The translations under genes were made by a program, and so were the position numbers. Of a stretch of 64,000 bases of DNA, positions 1 through 11,989 are shown one piece after another. The stretch is from Xestospongia muta (taxonomy: Eukaryota; Porifera; Demospongiae; Haplosclerida; Petrosiidae), in assembly GCA_963693285.1 (NCBI GenBank), contig OY848918.1, forward strand, positions 5,585,876-5,649,875, read 5' to 3'. Numbering within the stretch: position 1 is the stretch's first letter; each line of letters begins with the position of its first letter. The notes beneath the pieces were generated by a model. It searched no databases. It saw nothing but the letters and a program-made list of their open reading frames with translations, and was not told the origin of the DNA.

Positions 1-364
1 ATGATGTTAGGCAGCACATAAGTACTGAGCATATGCAAATACACGCTCATGTCATTTGTTGCTGTATAATGTATATATAGTTAACACATAGTCCAAAACA
101 ATTATAGGACTGCCTGGCACATGGAACAGAAACCTAAGCAGAAAAAAGGTTAACAAGTATCTAATATAAAATAGGTCATTTTCAAACAAAATCATCTTTT
201 CATGTACCAACTCACCACTGATATAGAAAGTACTCATAACATCATTAATTAAATCATTTGGTTGTATAGTCATTGAAGTAGTAGTAGTAGTAGTAGTAGT
301 ACACTGTGTGACTATAAGGACTATAGATAATAGAAAAAGTACACTTTCTACAAACTAGTCTTAC

Positions 365-711
365 CTTCTGTAGATATAATAGTGTGTGTAGTTGGTCTCA
401 TTGATATTGGAGTTATGACTCCATCATGTGATGATGGTATGCATATATCACTGCTTATGTTCTTTATTATATTTACTCCATACAATATAACAGCTGGATT
501 ATGACATGATGTAGTGTACACATTATCTAGTGGTCCATCACAAGCAGATATAGTCCAGTTATTACCAGTAGGAATATCACTAATACAATGATTAAAGTAT
601 AACATATTATGACGAGGTATATCATAATGTAATATGGTAGTAGTATCCTCTATATAGAGATGAACTAGACATGTTTCACTTCCAATAATAAAGTTATATT
701 GAAGACACAAA
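365..711 (-). CDS. orphan cysteine-containing exon, probably extracellular
   Basis: On the minus strand an open stretch lies between a good acceptor (ending ATAACAG, exon starting at 711) and a donor (AAG|GTAAGA, exon ending at 365). It encodes about 115 residues containing several cysteines and N-glycosylation sequons (NNWT, NISS), which suggests an extracellular segment. I see no Ig, FN3 or EGF signature that I would trust. I found neither a start codon nor a stop codon that joins cleanly. It lies downstream of the small transmembrane-protein gene at 1566-2298 on the same strand, but a cysteine-rich extracellular exon after a transmembrane helix would be topologically odd, so it is more likely a separate gene or a relic. 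A second minus-strand stretch at about 196-273 could be its next exon. Family unknown. Confidence 0.4.
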
Positions 712-789
712 CTGTTATCAGAGATATTGACAATAGACAGATCTAAAAGAACTATAGATAATAGAAATAATACACTTTCTAATATATGT

Positions 790-970
790 TATTTTCTTGA
801 GGATAGTCATTCACAAGGATGTTATATTGAATATAACTCACTTATAACAGACTACTACAGTGGTAATATTACCATAGTGAAAACATCAGTAGATGTCAGT
901 ACTGCTAGTAAATATTATATTAGAGTTAATTCATAAAGATCTAGTTACTTATGTTGCTCCACATGTAACT
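790..970 (+). pseudogene. duplicated extracellular exon joined to a truncated Death-exon start
   Basis: Bases 790-915 closely match 3138-3263 (same strand), an exon-like stretch encoding a cysteine- and sequon-bearing segment (residues such as HSQGCYIEYNS, SGNITIV). Directly after it, 926-970 repeats the opening of the Death-like exon found at 3661, then stops matching. The combined frame ends at TAA at 934-936. The two fragments abut here without the intervening sequence seen in the other copy, so this looks like rearranged gene debris rather than a functional exon pair. Confidence 0.45.
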
Positions 971-1565
971 ATATTTTGACTAACATGTCATTAAACTTGA
1001 ATAGTTACTACATGAAAACAGTTGATCACAATACATCAACATTGTCAGTTTCTACACACTCACACACACACTACAATATACTATATACAAACTGTTATAT
1101 TGAGGAATACCTTCTATAGTTATGATTACATATGTAAATAGTGATGTGTTATATATACTGATAAGGGTTAATTTATTTCTTTTCCACAAAAGCACTTTTA
1201 AGTACCTTGGATTGTCACCACTTCCCATAATGAAAATCACTTTTCAATAAAACAATTAAGTTAATATTAATTAACACTAGAGATATTGAAGACTCAAAAA
1301 TAACAAACAATAAATCAAAAATGTACAATGTCACAAGAAGTTTTTTTTGAAAGACAAAGAATTATACACATAATTATTAGATAAATTGTCCTGTCATTGG
1401 TGTTTCAGTTATGGTGCTCTCCTGTATGTTCAAAGATTTGACATTGTAAAGTTATAAACTGTGACGACTATTACCTTGCTAATGTCTTGAGATCATTGTG
1501 AGTTATAGATGTGTCATGAAATTAAATACCAGAAGAAATGGTTGTGATTAATAATAATAGCTTAC

Positions 1566-2298
1566 CTTTTTTCTTTGAACACCACACAACAACAACAAGA
1601 AGACATAATACTGTAAATGAGTAAAGTAATACAAAATTAATTATTATGTATTTTTTTCTTACAAAGAACTGGAGAAAAAATGACAACAGTCAGAAATACA
1701 ATTTCATTTGCACTTCTTGGGTCAGTGTTTTCAGTAGCTGGTGTCCTTTCTGCAAATAACAAACAAAGTATAAATAAAATACTATTAGTGGAGTCCACAA
1801 ACAAACCTATAAGAGTATAGCTATTACATACTCCACAAGATACATTAAAGTAATACCTGGTAAATATAATACAAACATTTATATATAAGACCTGGATTTT
1901 CAAAACTAAAATTCCTGGGGCAAACTTTTAAGCCACAAGTCAAATTCAAACATTTAGCTTCTAAGATTTAATGTTTAGCCTTAGACTGACATATGTATAT
2001 TCTATTTGACGTCAGGCACGTACGAGAACAACGCAACTATATTTGGTAGAAACTGTCAATAATGAACCGTTTTATAACTATAAATAATCTTTTGTTAGTA
2101 CAAGAGTGTTTCATACATTGATCATACATAATACATTCAATAAACTAAAAACAACAAAAGCAGATTGATAGTCTTACTGTAATGATCCCCAACAGGAGAG
2201 ACACCAACAGCAATTATTAGTAAAACAATGAAAAATAACCTAAAACAATAATAAATATATGTTAGAGATAACATAACTTACTTCTGACTAAATTTCAT
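1566..2298 (-). CDS. small signal-peptide and single-pass membrane protein (paralogue A)
   Basis: Four phase-compatible exons can be read on the minus strand: 2282-2298, 2178-2239, 1663-1749 and 1566-1610. The start MKFSQK is followed by a hydrophobic stretch (FFIVLLIIAVGV), a typical signal peptide; a short Ser/Thr-rich ectodomain (ATENTDPRS) and a transmembrane helix ending in CSKKK follow. Exons 1, 3 and 4 have the same or nearly the same length and phase as those of the paralogue at 7121-8399 on the opposite strand. A TATATAAG box lies at 2339-2346, about 40 bp upstream of the start. The cytoplasmic end is uncertain: a stretch near 1485-1505 resembles the last exon of the paralogue, but the exon encoding the cytoplasmic tail was not recognised. 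No known family was recognised. A receptor-like or adaptor role would be guesswork. Confidence 0.5.
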
Positions 2299-2338
2299 GA
2301 CTCTATAGTACTACTCACACTGACTGGACGCTCACGAG

Positions 2339-2346
2339 CTTATATA
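2339..2346 (-). promoter_or_regulatory. TATA box of paralogue A
   Basis: On the minus strand the sequence reads TATATAAG, 41 bp before the ATG at 2298. This is a plausible TATA box for a gene with a very short 5' leader. Confidence 0.4.
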
Positions 2347-2388
2347 CCGAAGTTTTGCGTGGGTGTGGTCTTAATTTAATTAGACTAA

Positions 2389-2428
2389 CCATAGATAGTA
2401 TAGACTACGTAACCTATACTATCTATGG
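2389..2428. repeat. 15-bp-arm inverted repeat with 10-bp loop
   Basis: Bases 2389-2403 and 2414-2428 are perfect reverse complements (arm CCATAGATAGTATAG). The hairpin lies about 45 bp upstream of the TATA box of paralogue A. Nearby bases 2430-2450 repeat part of the arm. Confidence 0.8.
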
Positions 2429-2530
2429 ACTAACCATAGATCTATGGACTTCAAACACACCTTCTGTTAGTCTAATTGTATATAATAGAGTATAGAAATA
2501 ATTAAATTAGGTGGTATGTCTACTTAGAGG

Positions 2531-2568
2531 ATATATATGTAATCACACATGTGTGATTACATATATAT
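2531..2568. repeat. perfect 38-bp palindrome
   Basis: Bases 2531-2549 and 2550-2568 are exact reverse complements with no spacer, centred on ACATGT. It is AT-rich at both ends and lies in the intergenic region between the divergent paralogues. Confidence 0.85.
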
Positions 2569-3137
2569 ATTAATTGTCTATGCAGTAACACTTTTACACT
2601 TATCTGGTGTGACATTATCATACATAACATTATTATTATGTGTGAATTACCTGTAGCTCTTTTGAGACTTATTATGATATCATATTCTGAACACACACAC
2701 AAACTCATCAATTGTAATTGACTACAATAATGTGAAGGGCAACTAATTATATGACTCATAATAATGTTATATAACATGTGTTCATCTTTATTATTGATAG
2801 CTAATTAGTACTATAATTACATATAGCATTCTCGTATCCTCTCAGTATATAATATATATATACTGGGGAAGCAGTTTTGTAGCATAAAAGGTGAAGATGA
2901 GATAAAATTATTAAATAAAAACATGAGTGGTTTAGAGTAATAGAGCTTCACTATGAATAGCAACAAAATATAATATATCTCATTTTCTGCATAAACATAT
3001 TAAGGTATTGATATTAAGTTACCACTTGTCATTATATTTATATTAAGTTTTGGTGTCTCACCTCTCAGAGATAACTGTTAATGATTTATTATTGCAATTG
3101 AGTCTAACATTATGTTAATATCTCTTATTTTACTTTG

Positions 3138-3263
3138 TTATTTTCTTGAGGGTAGTCAATCACAAGGATGTTATATTAAATATAACTCACTTATAACAGA
3201 CTACTACAGTGGTAATATTACCATAGTGAGAACATCAGTAGATGTCAGTACTGCTAGTAAATG
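3138..3263 (+). pseudogene. second copy of the extracellular exon
   Basis: This copy differs from 790-915 at only a few positions. It retains the same open frame from the acceptor side (HSQGCYIEYNS becomes QSQGCYIKYNS) but then runs into GTGTAAAAGTCTAG, which could be a weak donor or an in-frame end. It is most likely part of the same dispersed gene family; whether it is expressed cannot be told from sequence. Confidence 0.4.
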
Positions 3264-3660
3264 TGTAAAAGTCTAGTATCTTTATTGTTGTGATCAATGT
3301 TAATTCAACATCTTCATTATCTATATTTCATAATAGTGAGTTGTCATATTATTATCATATTTTAATATACATTAGTACAGAGGGGAGCAGTACTCAAGGA
3401 AGTTTAACAAAACCATTACTTTGTTAATTTTTATTTATATTTTGTTATTATTGTGAATTCTCTGTAAATTAAACCAGTTATTGTAATAATGAGACTTAGT
3501 GAAATGATAAAGAAGTCAAAGGTAAATTATATGTTATTTAATATGTAGACAATATTATTTTAGAGTTAACTCATAAAGATCTAGTTACTTAAGATGTTTG
3601 AAATATCTTTGTTCATGAATGGACTTAACTATATAGTAAATATTATATTTATTATATTAG

Positions 3661-3844
3661 AGTTAATTCATAAAGATCTAGTTACTTATGTTGCTCCACA
3701 TGTAACTACAAAACTACAAGAGATAGGTACTGTCCTAGCACTAGCTCCACCTGAACTAGATGACATTGAAGAGAACCATCAAGGTATCACTGGTGTGTTC
3801 CAACTCTGGTATAAGACACATTACGATTACCTTCTCAATTCTAG
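3661..3844 (+). CDS. Death-fold-like exon
   Basis: An exon bounded by acceptor TATATTAG and donor AG|GTAAGT encodes about 60 residues with the pattern of a Death domain: a helix containing HVTTKLQEIGTVLAL, then PPELDDIEENHQG, then VFQLWYKTHYDYL. The spacing (amphipathic helix, 'L-x-x-x-E-L-D-x-I-E' turn, then a W-containing helix) is what Death domains of receptors and adaptors show. The preceding and following exons are unclear. A stretch at 3862-4012 downstream, ending AAAACAG|GTAAAT, is open in one frame and ends in an FN3-like strand pattern (GEYRLNITTING). Decayed copies of this exon lie at 926-970, 3555-3592 and 6510-6680. It may be one exon of a live gene or an intact relic. Confidence 0.5.
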
Positions 3845-4559
3845 GTAAGTGAATAACACGAAGACAGGGAATAAAATATTGTCAAGTATATCTATACTAC
3901 TAACTACACTTATTGTCCTATTGACTAATGGAGAATATAGACTTAATATTACTACAATCAATGGAGCAGGGACTGGAATATGGAAAAGTAACACTACAAT
4001 GTTTAAAACAGGTAAATGATATCTTTTTCTAATTCCATGAATTCTTCCACTGTACTATTGTTTACATTATAACAATGTCATTAGCTTATTTGTTTATGTA
4101 TCATGTACTTTAAAAAGAGACAGTTTACATATGAAAGTTACTTGAGTTATTACTGACAGAATACTTCTTGTTAAGAGTAATGTATTATATTAATTACATC
4201 ATAATGACATAGCTAATAACATTAGTCTATTAACATCAGAAGAACTATATAGTACCTGTACTACACATGTGATATTGTAGTGTTCAATGAACTATATTAT
4301 AGTACTTCAACTTAATACACTTGTAACTTTGACAACGACCTGTACTTACACTTCATATTTATAACTGTTTATGGTTTTGAACTTCACTTGTCAAAACTTG
4401 GGCACTGCTCTACTCTGATTATTATGACTACTTCACAATGAGGTTATAAACATGTATATTAGATTCAATAAGAAATATTAATTAATTAATATGTTCATTG
4501 TCTCATATTTTAAATGATAGTAATTCTCCTTTACAGTTAACATTGATCAATGTTAGTGC

Positions 4560-6700
4560 TTTATTTGTTATATCAATATATAGCAGCTGTTTGTTGTAGA
4601 CCAATGATTTACCTTATTGTCTAATATAACATAATATTATATTACATGATTAAATCCACACTATGTACTCTCCTTCTCTTAGTCTCAAGGTGATCCAACC
4701 TATCAGACACAAGAAAGACTTCAAACATTCCATTGAGGTGAGTAATTCTATCAATGACACAATATATTGTATATTATAAATACATATATTGTTTAATGTA
4801 GTGGACTTCTTTGTAGAGGACATCAGCTAATGGAAAGTATGCCATAGCTGAACCAGTTGCTAATGTAGAAAGCCATAGCTGAACCACTTCCCAATGTAGA
4901 GAGCCATAGCTGAACCAGTTGCTAATGTAGAGAGTGTCAATAAGCTAATGGAAAGCTAAACCAGTTCCCAATGTAGAGAGTGTCAATAAGCTAATACAAA
5001 GTATACCACAGTTAAACCATTTTACAATGTAAAGAGTGTCAATAAGATAATACAAATTATATCATAACTGAACAATCTGCCAATTTCGTTCCCTTTCCCT
5101 CCATTCTATTCTCCTACTACACATTCTCCTCAATTAGAGAATGTTGTTGATATACCTGGTTAACCAGGTATATCAATAACATTCTCTAACTAAGGAGTGT
5201 TATAGTGAGGTACCTGTTATAATATAAAAAAGGTATTGAATATATATGTAATGAGAAGACACACCCATTAATCCACCTATTTTAGACCAATAGGAACAGT
5301 TAGAAAAAGGGCTCAACACAAAGTCTAAAATAAAAACTTTCAAGTTGTCACTCTTGTATTTATTTCCTCAACTTTCTCTAGTTTCTTTTACCTACTCTTC
5401 CAATTAGTAATGACTCATAACAATAATGGTGCCCTTTTCTTATTGTATCAATGATACATCCTATAGTACAATATATTATATATTATAAATACATGTATTG
5501 TTTATTGTAATATGTACTTGTGGACTTCTACCATATAGAGGATGTCAATCAGCCAATACAATTAAATTATACCACAACTGAACCAGCTGCCAATGTCATT
5601 CCTTTGCCATCCACTCTATTTCCTCTCAGTACACTCAGTCCTCACTATACTTACTCTTCTAATTAGTGATCACTCACTATAATAATGGTGCTTTTTATTT
5701 GGCAACAAGACATCATCTTCTCCACACCCATCAGATCAAATCAAGGTTAGATTAAAATGTGATATTGCTAATGATAATGACTTTATTAGAATGAAACTAA
5801 TGATGACAGAAGTATATACTCATTTGTGTGCTGAAATTAGTGAGATAAGATTAGCAAAAAAGAAGGTAATATTTTACATGTACATGTAGAGAGTACATTG
5901 TAATATCAGGTTTTACTATACAAAAATACTAATAAACCACAGCTGCTACTTTTGAGATACCCTATACATTGAACACTTTGACTTGTGTTGAGACAATCTG
6001 GTATAAGTCATTTCCAAACTAAAGTCCTCTACATCTATCAGAATGATTAGTTTTGTCATGTCAACAATAAACCAAATGGCAAATGTTGTTTCTATGTGTG
6101 CCAGTGATTTAAGTTTGTAGTCATCTCTTTTAATTGTCAGTAATATCAGGACAGTAATAGCAGGAAGATAATTGCTACCATTCTTACAGTTCTTGTTATT
6201 GTGTTATTACAAAATGTTACAAAGTCATCTCCTCAAGAAGTATATAATTCATTAGAGAGCATTGATCTAGTTCTTAAAATGAACAGAATATTGACTGATC
6301 TTTGACAGTGTGTGGAAGTAGAATCAGAGTAGAAGAAAAATTATAATTAAAGAAAGAAGGCATGTATATAAACATGTACATGTATTTTATTGTACAGATC
6401 ATATGATCTCTGGCAATCACAAAGTCAATCTGGATGAAGACATCCATTGAAAAGAGGAATGGTTTATTTAGTAGTACTCATGTCAATAGTAGCAGAGAAC
6501 TATTTTAGAACTTTGTTGTTCCACATCATGTATACGTAACTACAAAACTACGAGAGATAGGTATTGCTCTATCACTAACTCCATCTGAACTAGATGACAT
6601 TAAAGAGAACCATCAAGGTATCACTGGTGTATTCCAACTCTGGTATGAGAGATATTGAGATTACCTTCTCAATTATGGGTAAGTGACAATAGCTAAATGA
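4560..6700 (+). repeat. duplicated gene block, copy 1, ending in a broken Death exon
   Basis: This block matches 9718-11060 in the same order: a stretch around 4575-4740 with a splice-like end (CCATTGAGGTGAGT), a Pro/Ser-rich exon-like piece near 5640-5745, a helix-encoding exon near 5793-5865, and an exon near 6140-6300 with a strong transmembrane helix (IIATILTVLVIVLL). Copy 1 continues into a Death-like exon at 6510-6680 that carries an in-frame TGA and is therefore broken. The order suggests an ancestral gene with a transmembrane helix followed by a cytosolic Death domain. Short tandem copies of a piece containing GCTAATGTAGA fill 4830-5040. Confidence 0.55.
5125..5198. repeat. near-perfect 74-bp palindrome
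   Basis: Arms of about 37 bp flank a centre at 5161/5162 (ACCTGGTTAACCAGGT) with no spacer and only a few mismatches. The paralogous block near 10093-10140 has only one arm, so the second arm was probably gained by a local inverted duplication in this copy. Confidence 0.7.
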
Positions 6701-7120
6701 TAAGAATGCTAATATTGATAAGAATGCTAATATTTGATTATTGTGGTAATGTTAACTAACTATGAAAACCCTACTATATATATACTTGAATGACCCCAGG
6801 TCACATACTCTACATGGCTAATTAATATATTGTAAACTTAATTTACTACATATAACTTCACTGTCAACAAACTGTTGTAGTTAAAATAGATCATCCTTTG
6901 AACAGCCAGATTAATTTAGCTGCTTGTGTACATGCATATACAAATAAGGAAAGTCATGTTAAGCATGTAACACATACCAAGCTGAAAATCCCACATAATA
7001 TTTAAGTCTAAGTATGCGACCATATCCTACATAGCTTTCTATAAAACAAGGAACTTAGTCAACCACTGCATGAACTAGTAGTTTGAAATTTGAATTAAAA
7101 GACATGCAAGTTATTTTATT

Positions 7121-7723
7121 ATGAGGATTAGTCAAAAGTAAGTTATGTTTTCTTTTTACGTATAGTTATTATTGTTTTAGGTTATTCATTCTTTTACTAA
7201 TATTTGCTGTTGGTGTCTCCCCTGCTGGGGATCATTATAGTAAGACATGTCAATCTGTTTTGGTTTTTTTTGGTTTATTGAATGTATTGTGTATGGTCAT
7301 TATATGAAATACTCTAGTACTAATAAAAGATTATTTATAATAAAAAACAGTTGACAGTTTGTATGAAATGTAGTTGAATTGTTCTCATCCCGCAACAAAT
7401 TAAGGTAGGTGGGGAAATTCCCAACGCAAAGGTGTGTGCGTCCACTTTGTTATGTTGAAGAGATTAATTTACTTAAAATGCTCCTTTCTAATGCTACAAA
7501 AAACGCACGAGCAGTTTCTGGGCAAAAGTCCTTTTCTCCTATATCCGTGTCTCGTGTACGAAGCCTCTCCTATTCCTCATGATTATGTGCTGGACGTCAA
7601 ATAGAATTTATGTCTGTCACCAGACTAAGGCTAGAGCTTAAATCTTAGAAGCTAAATGTTTAAATTTGATTTTGTGACTTTTAAAAGTTAGTCCCAGAAA
7701 TTTAGTATTGAAAATCCAGGTCT

Positions 7724-7779
<56 letters not shown>

Positions 7780-8399
7780 GTACGTATGTATGTATGTATG
7801 TAAATATCTGGTATTACTTTAATGTATCTTGTGGACTCTTATAGGTTGTTTGTAGACTCCACTAATAGTATTTTATTAATACTTTATCTATTATTTGTAG
7901 ATAGTACATCAACTATAGAAAACACTGACTCAAGAGGTGTAATTGGAATTTTATTTCTGGATGTTGTCATATTGTTCATAGCTATTGGTAAAAAGACATA
8001 ACAATTAATTTTGTATTACTTTACTCATTTACAGTATCATATCTTGTTATTGTGTTGTTATGTTCAAATAAAAAAGGTAAGCTATTAGTTACATGGAATC
8101 ATTTGGTATTTGATAATTGTCAGATGAAAATATAACTAAATCTGGAGCTTGTACAGAAGTATCTACTGACTCAAACCCACAAGGACCACAGCAATCTCAA
8201 GTGGTTATTGGTAAAACCATTAAAGATACAAGACCTTTAAATGAGGAGGTAATTACAATACTAGACATTGTTTGACAACATTTAAAAAGTATTTGTTTAA
8301 GTGACAACATTATTACTCACAACCATTTGTTCTGATATTTAGTTTCGTGGCATGTTTATAAATCACAATCGTCTCAAAATATTAGCAAATGGAACGTGA
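7121..8399 (+). CDS. small signal-peptide and single-pass membrane protein (paralogue B)
   Basis: Six exons join in phase: 7121-7137, 7181-7239, 7901-7987, 8035-8076, 8124-8248 and 8343-8399 (TGA). They encode 128 residues. MRISQK and a hydrophobic run (LFILLLIFAVGV) form a signal peptide. About 20 residues of Ser/Thr/Asn-rich ectodomain (NSTSTIENTDS) follow, then a transmembrane helix (about residues 45-67, ending CSNKK) and a 60-residue cytoplasmic tail rich in Ser, Gln and charged residues. Most exon lengths and phases match paralogue A on the opposite strand. A TATAAAA lies 80 bp upstream (7040-7046). The second intron is large and holds a (TA)n repeat; ectodomain exons could have been lost there. 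I do not recognise the family. Confidence 0.55.
7728..7776. repeat. (TA)n microsatellite
   Basis: About 24 TA units inside the 7240-7900 intron of paralogue B, followed by a short GTAT repeat. Confidence 0.95.
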
Positions 8400-9717
8400 C
8401 AATGGTCACAGTCATAAGGTTCAGTTATATTTATAATATATTATAACTTTATAATGTCAATTATTAGGACACAGGAGAGTGTTATAACTGAAACATTACA
8501 TCACATTGCATCACATGACATATTTACATCACAACGACATATATTACATCATAATGACATATATTACATTCTAATAACATACATTACTAGTACATTGAAT
8601 CATAGTTCTGTTTGTTTAAACACTACCACAGGAAATTTAAACTTAAAGTATATAATGTTTAGTCATCACTTTAAATAACAATGTGTTCCAGTGAAGAGGT
8701 CAGAGTTCAGTTCATAAGGTACAATATATTAAACACTAATTATATATCTCGTCACTGACATTTATAGCCTTTTGATGACTCTCACTCCTCAAGATATGTC
8801 AAAGACTAGAACAGATTATATTAATAGTCAACAGATATGTTCTAATATAACGTGTATCTCCTGTTACTGTTGTATTATGTTTACTAATATATAATGTATG
8901 TGTAAAGAGGAATTATTATCATTTAAAATAGGAGACAATGAATATACTTATTAGTTAATATTTCTTACATCATTTAATATACACATCTATAACCTCACTG
9001 TGAGGTAGTTATTATAATCATAGAGTAAAGCAATGGTTTTGGTTCAAAACTGGTAGCAGCTATAAATATCAAGTGTAAGTACAGGTCATTGTCAATATAA
9101 CACAGATCCTAAGTCTATCACATGCACAGCACTATGTCTACCTCAGTAGGTTAGTAGTAGTATTTACTTATAGTGTAGTTGTGTTAAATCTAAAATAAAA
9201 GAATACAACATTGATAACCAGTAAGATATGAACTAAGATATATAACTAATAACGTAACAGTTATATTGATTACTAAGATACACAGTCCTTAAACATATAG
9301 TGTTAGGAACTTTTCAAACAAACATTAGGATTACATATATAACGAATGACATGTATTATGACACTATAATATACCAAACATTTAACTGAAATTACAACTA
9401 AGTAGTTAATACCATATAAAGAACAACATTTACACGTACATTTATAACTTGTTTATTACATAACTATATATCAACTGTTTGGAATGGATGGATGCATGAA
9501 ATTAGTATGGATGAATAAATATAATAAAACAACTTACATGTTTATTCGTTGTTTTCTTGTTCTATAATCTGTTTGGTTATGTTGTTCATATTCCCTAGTG
9601 ACAACACAACCTGGATTTTTATTTGCTAATTAATAGATTTATCCTCTATTTGGTGTCTATTTGGTATTACATATCCATTACTTGTTATATAGTTGACCTC
9701 AAAATATGTAAGTATAT
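8400..9717. other. gene-free AT-rich stretch
   Basis: I see no convincing exon. Bases 8500-8590 contain degenerate repeats of ACATATATTACATCA-like units; the rest is AT-rich sequence. Confidence 0.5.
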
Positions 9718-11060
9718 ACAGCAGCTGTTTGTTATAAAGTATTAATTTACTTTATTATCTAATATAACATATATTATTACATGATTAAATCCACACTATG
9801 TACTCTCCTTCTCTTAGTCTCAAAGTGATCCAACTATCAGACACCAGAAAGACTTCAAAGACTCCATTGAGGTGAGTAATTCTACTTATTATATCAATGA
9901 CAATTGTTTAATATAGTGGACTTATATTGTAGAGAGGACATCAGCTGATACAAAGTATGTTACGACTAAACCAGTTTATTAGTTGCTAATGTAGAGAATA
10001 TCAATAAGATAACAATTATCCCACACCTGAACCAGCTGCCAATGTCATTCCTTTACCCTCCCCTCTACCTCCTTCTAGTACACACTCTCCTCAGTTAGAA
10101 AATGTCATTGATACACCTGGTTATAGTGAGGTACCTGTTAATATAAAAAAGGTATTGAGTATATGTGTAATGAGAGAACACACCCATTACTCCACCCATT
10201 TTAAACCAATAGGAAGAGTTACGAGAAAAACTCAACACTAATAAGTCCAAAAATAAGAACTTTAAAGTTATCATTCTCACATTTTCTATTTCCTTCCAGT
10301 AAACTTCAGTTTACTTTCTCTTCCAATTAGTGATGACTCGTGATAACAATGGTACCTTTTTATTCGGTAACAAGACATCATCTTCTCCACACCCATCAGA
10401 TCAAATCAAGGTTAGATTATAATATGATATTATTAATGATGATGACTTTATCAGAATGAAACTAAAGATGATAGAAATATTCATTTGTATGCTGAATTGA
10501 GTGAGATAATATCAGCAAAAACAGGTAATATTTTAAATTTACATGTACACGTACTATTACATGTATATGTAGATATTACATGTACTATTACATGTACATG
10601 TAGATATTAGATGTACTCATGTACTAATACATGTATATGTACTATTACATGTACATGTAGACACCACATAGTAATATTAAGTTTTACTATTAATAAAGCA
10701 CAGCTGCTACATTTGACATACCTATACATTGAACACTAAGACTTGTGTAAGACAGTCTGGTATTTCTAAGCTAAAGTCCTCCACATCTATCAGAATGATT
10801 AATTTTGTCATGTTAACAATAAAGCAAATAGCAAATGTTGTTTCTATGTGTGTGTGTTGATGGTTTAACTTTGTAGTCCTCTCTTTTAATTGTCTGTAAT
10901 ATCACGACAGTAATAGCAGGAGGATAATTGCTATCATTCTTACAGTTCTTGTTGTTGTGTTATTATACAAAGTCATCTCCTGAAGTATATAATTTATTAG
11001 AGAACATTGATCTAGTTGTTAAAGTGAATGTCATTGGAAAGATGATATATCTGGTAACTA
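9718..11060 (+). pseudogene. duplicated gene block, copy 2 (decayed)
   Basis: This is the same series of exon-like pieces as 4560-6300, at clear nucleotide similarity. The transmembrane piece at 10915-10985 has lost bases relative to copy 1, so its frame reaches TGA soon after the helix (VLLYKVIS then stop). No Death-like exon follows. I treat it as a pseudogene block. Bases 10540-10670 within it are a minisatellite built from ACATGTA and its variants. Confidence 0.5.
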
Positions 11061-11980
11061 TAAGCATGTCTGATTATAATTATTATGTTAGTTTTCAGTG
11101 TAGCTTCTACTTTGTGCTGTGTCATGACCATAGGAATGGAAAAGGGGGCCTAAGCCCCCCCCCCCTGGTTTGATCTCAAGACTATGTTCATATGAAGTTC
11201 ATAATAAAGATTTGATAGCCATTATGTCATAACCTAATTAGACTGTATCTAACTGTACCAATGACTTATGCTACAGCGGAATGCACATTTTCAACCTTAC
11301 AACAACTAAATAATTACCTACCAATACTATGACACAAGAACAACTAAACCATGTCATGTTGTTACATACATATAAGGACCGTACGTACTGATAACATAAA
11401 CTTATTAGAAATAACTAAAGAGTTTGTTTCCTTTAACGACAGACGAATTAATTTTTTGGTCATTTTTGATGTTCAATCATATAACACAACTAAATATAAG
11501 GTCAGCCCCCCCCAACTTAAACTTCATTCCTACCCTTCTGGTCATGGCTGACTTATTAGTCGTCACTTGTATGAATATTATGTCTTAATATTGTGACCTG
11601 TGATTATAATATGATGTCTGATTGTTCCTTTGTCTCTGTTGTGTATTAGTAAAAATTTACAACATTTTTTACAAGTTTTTGCAACACTTGTTTGACTATT
11701 ATCCTTCATTTTAGGATTATTATTGATGTAAACACCATTAGTGATATCAACATTAGCCTGAAGTTCATTACTGAACATTTTTAGTTGATGCATAACTTTC
11801 CTTCTTTCTCAATAATTGTTTAATGGAATCATTTACTTGTAGACTATAGTCATGTAACTACGAAAGTAACAACAGTTACAACACTGATGAATAATAGCTG
11901 GACAAATTTACTGAAATTATTCATTGAAGGGGTGTGGTTATAATATGTCATGGGCGTGTTTTTTGCTGAGTCGTATTCAT
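11061..11980. other. intergenic stretch
   Basis: No gene can be supported. It contains short G-run and C-run pieces around 11143-11166 (which can pair as a small hairpin) and a C-run at 11504-11512. The open frames here lack splice context or codon bias. Confidence 0.4.
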
Positions 11981-11989
11981 GTGATTTTC

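Noticed and set aside
11143..11166. G-run and C-run possible G-quadruplex or hairpin
   Set aside because: There is only one run of each; the pattern is too short and too common for a functional claim.
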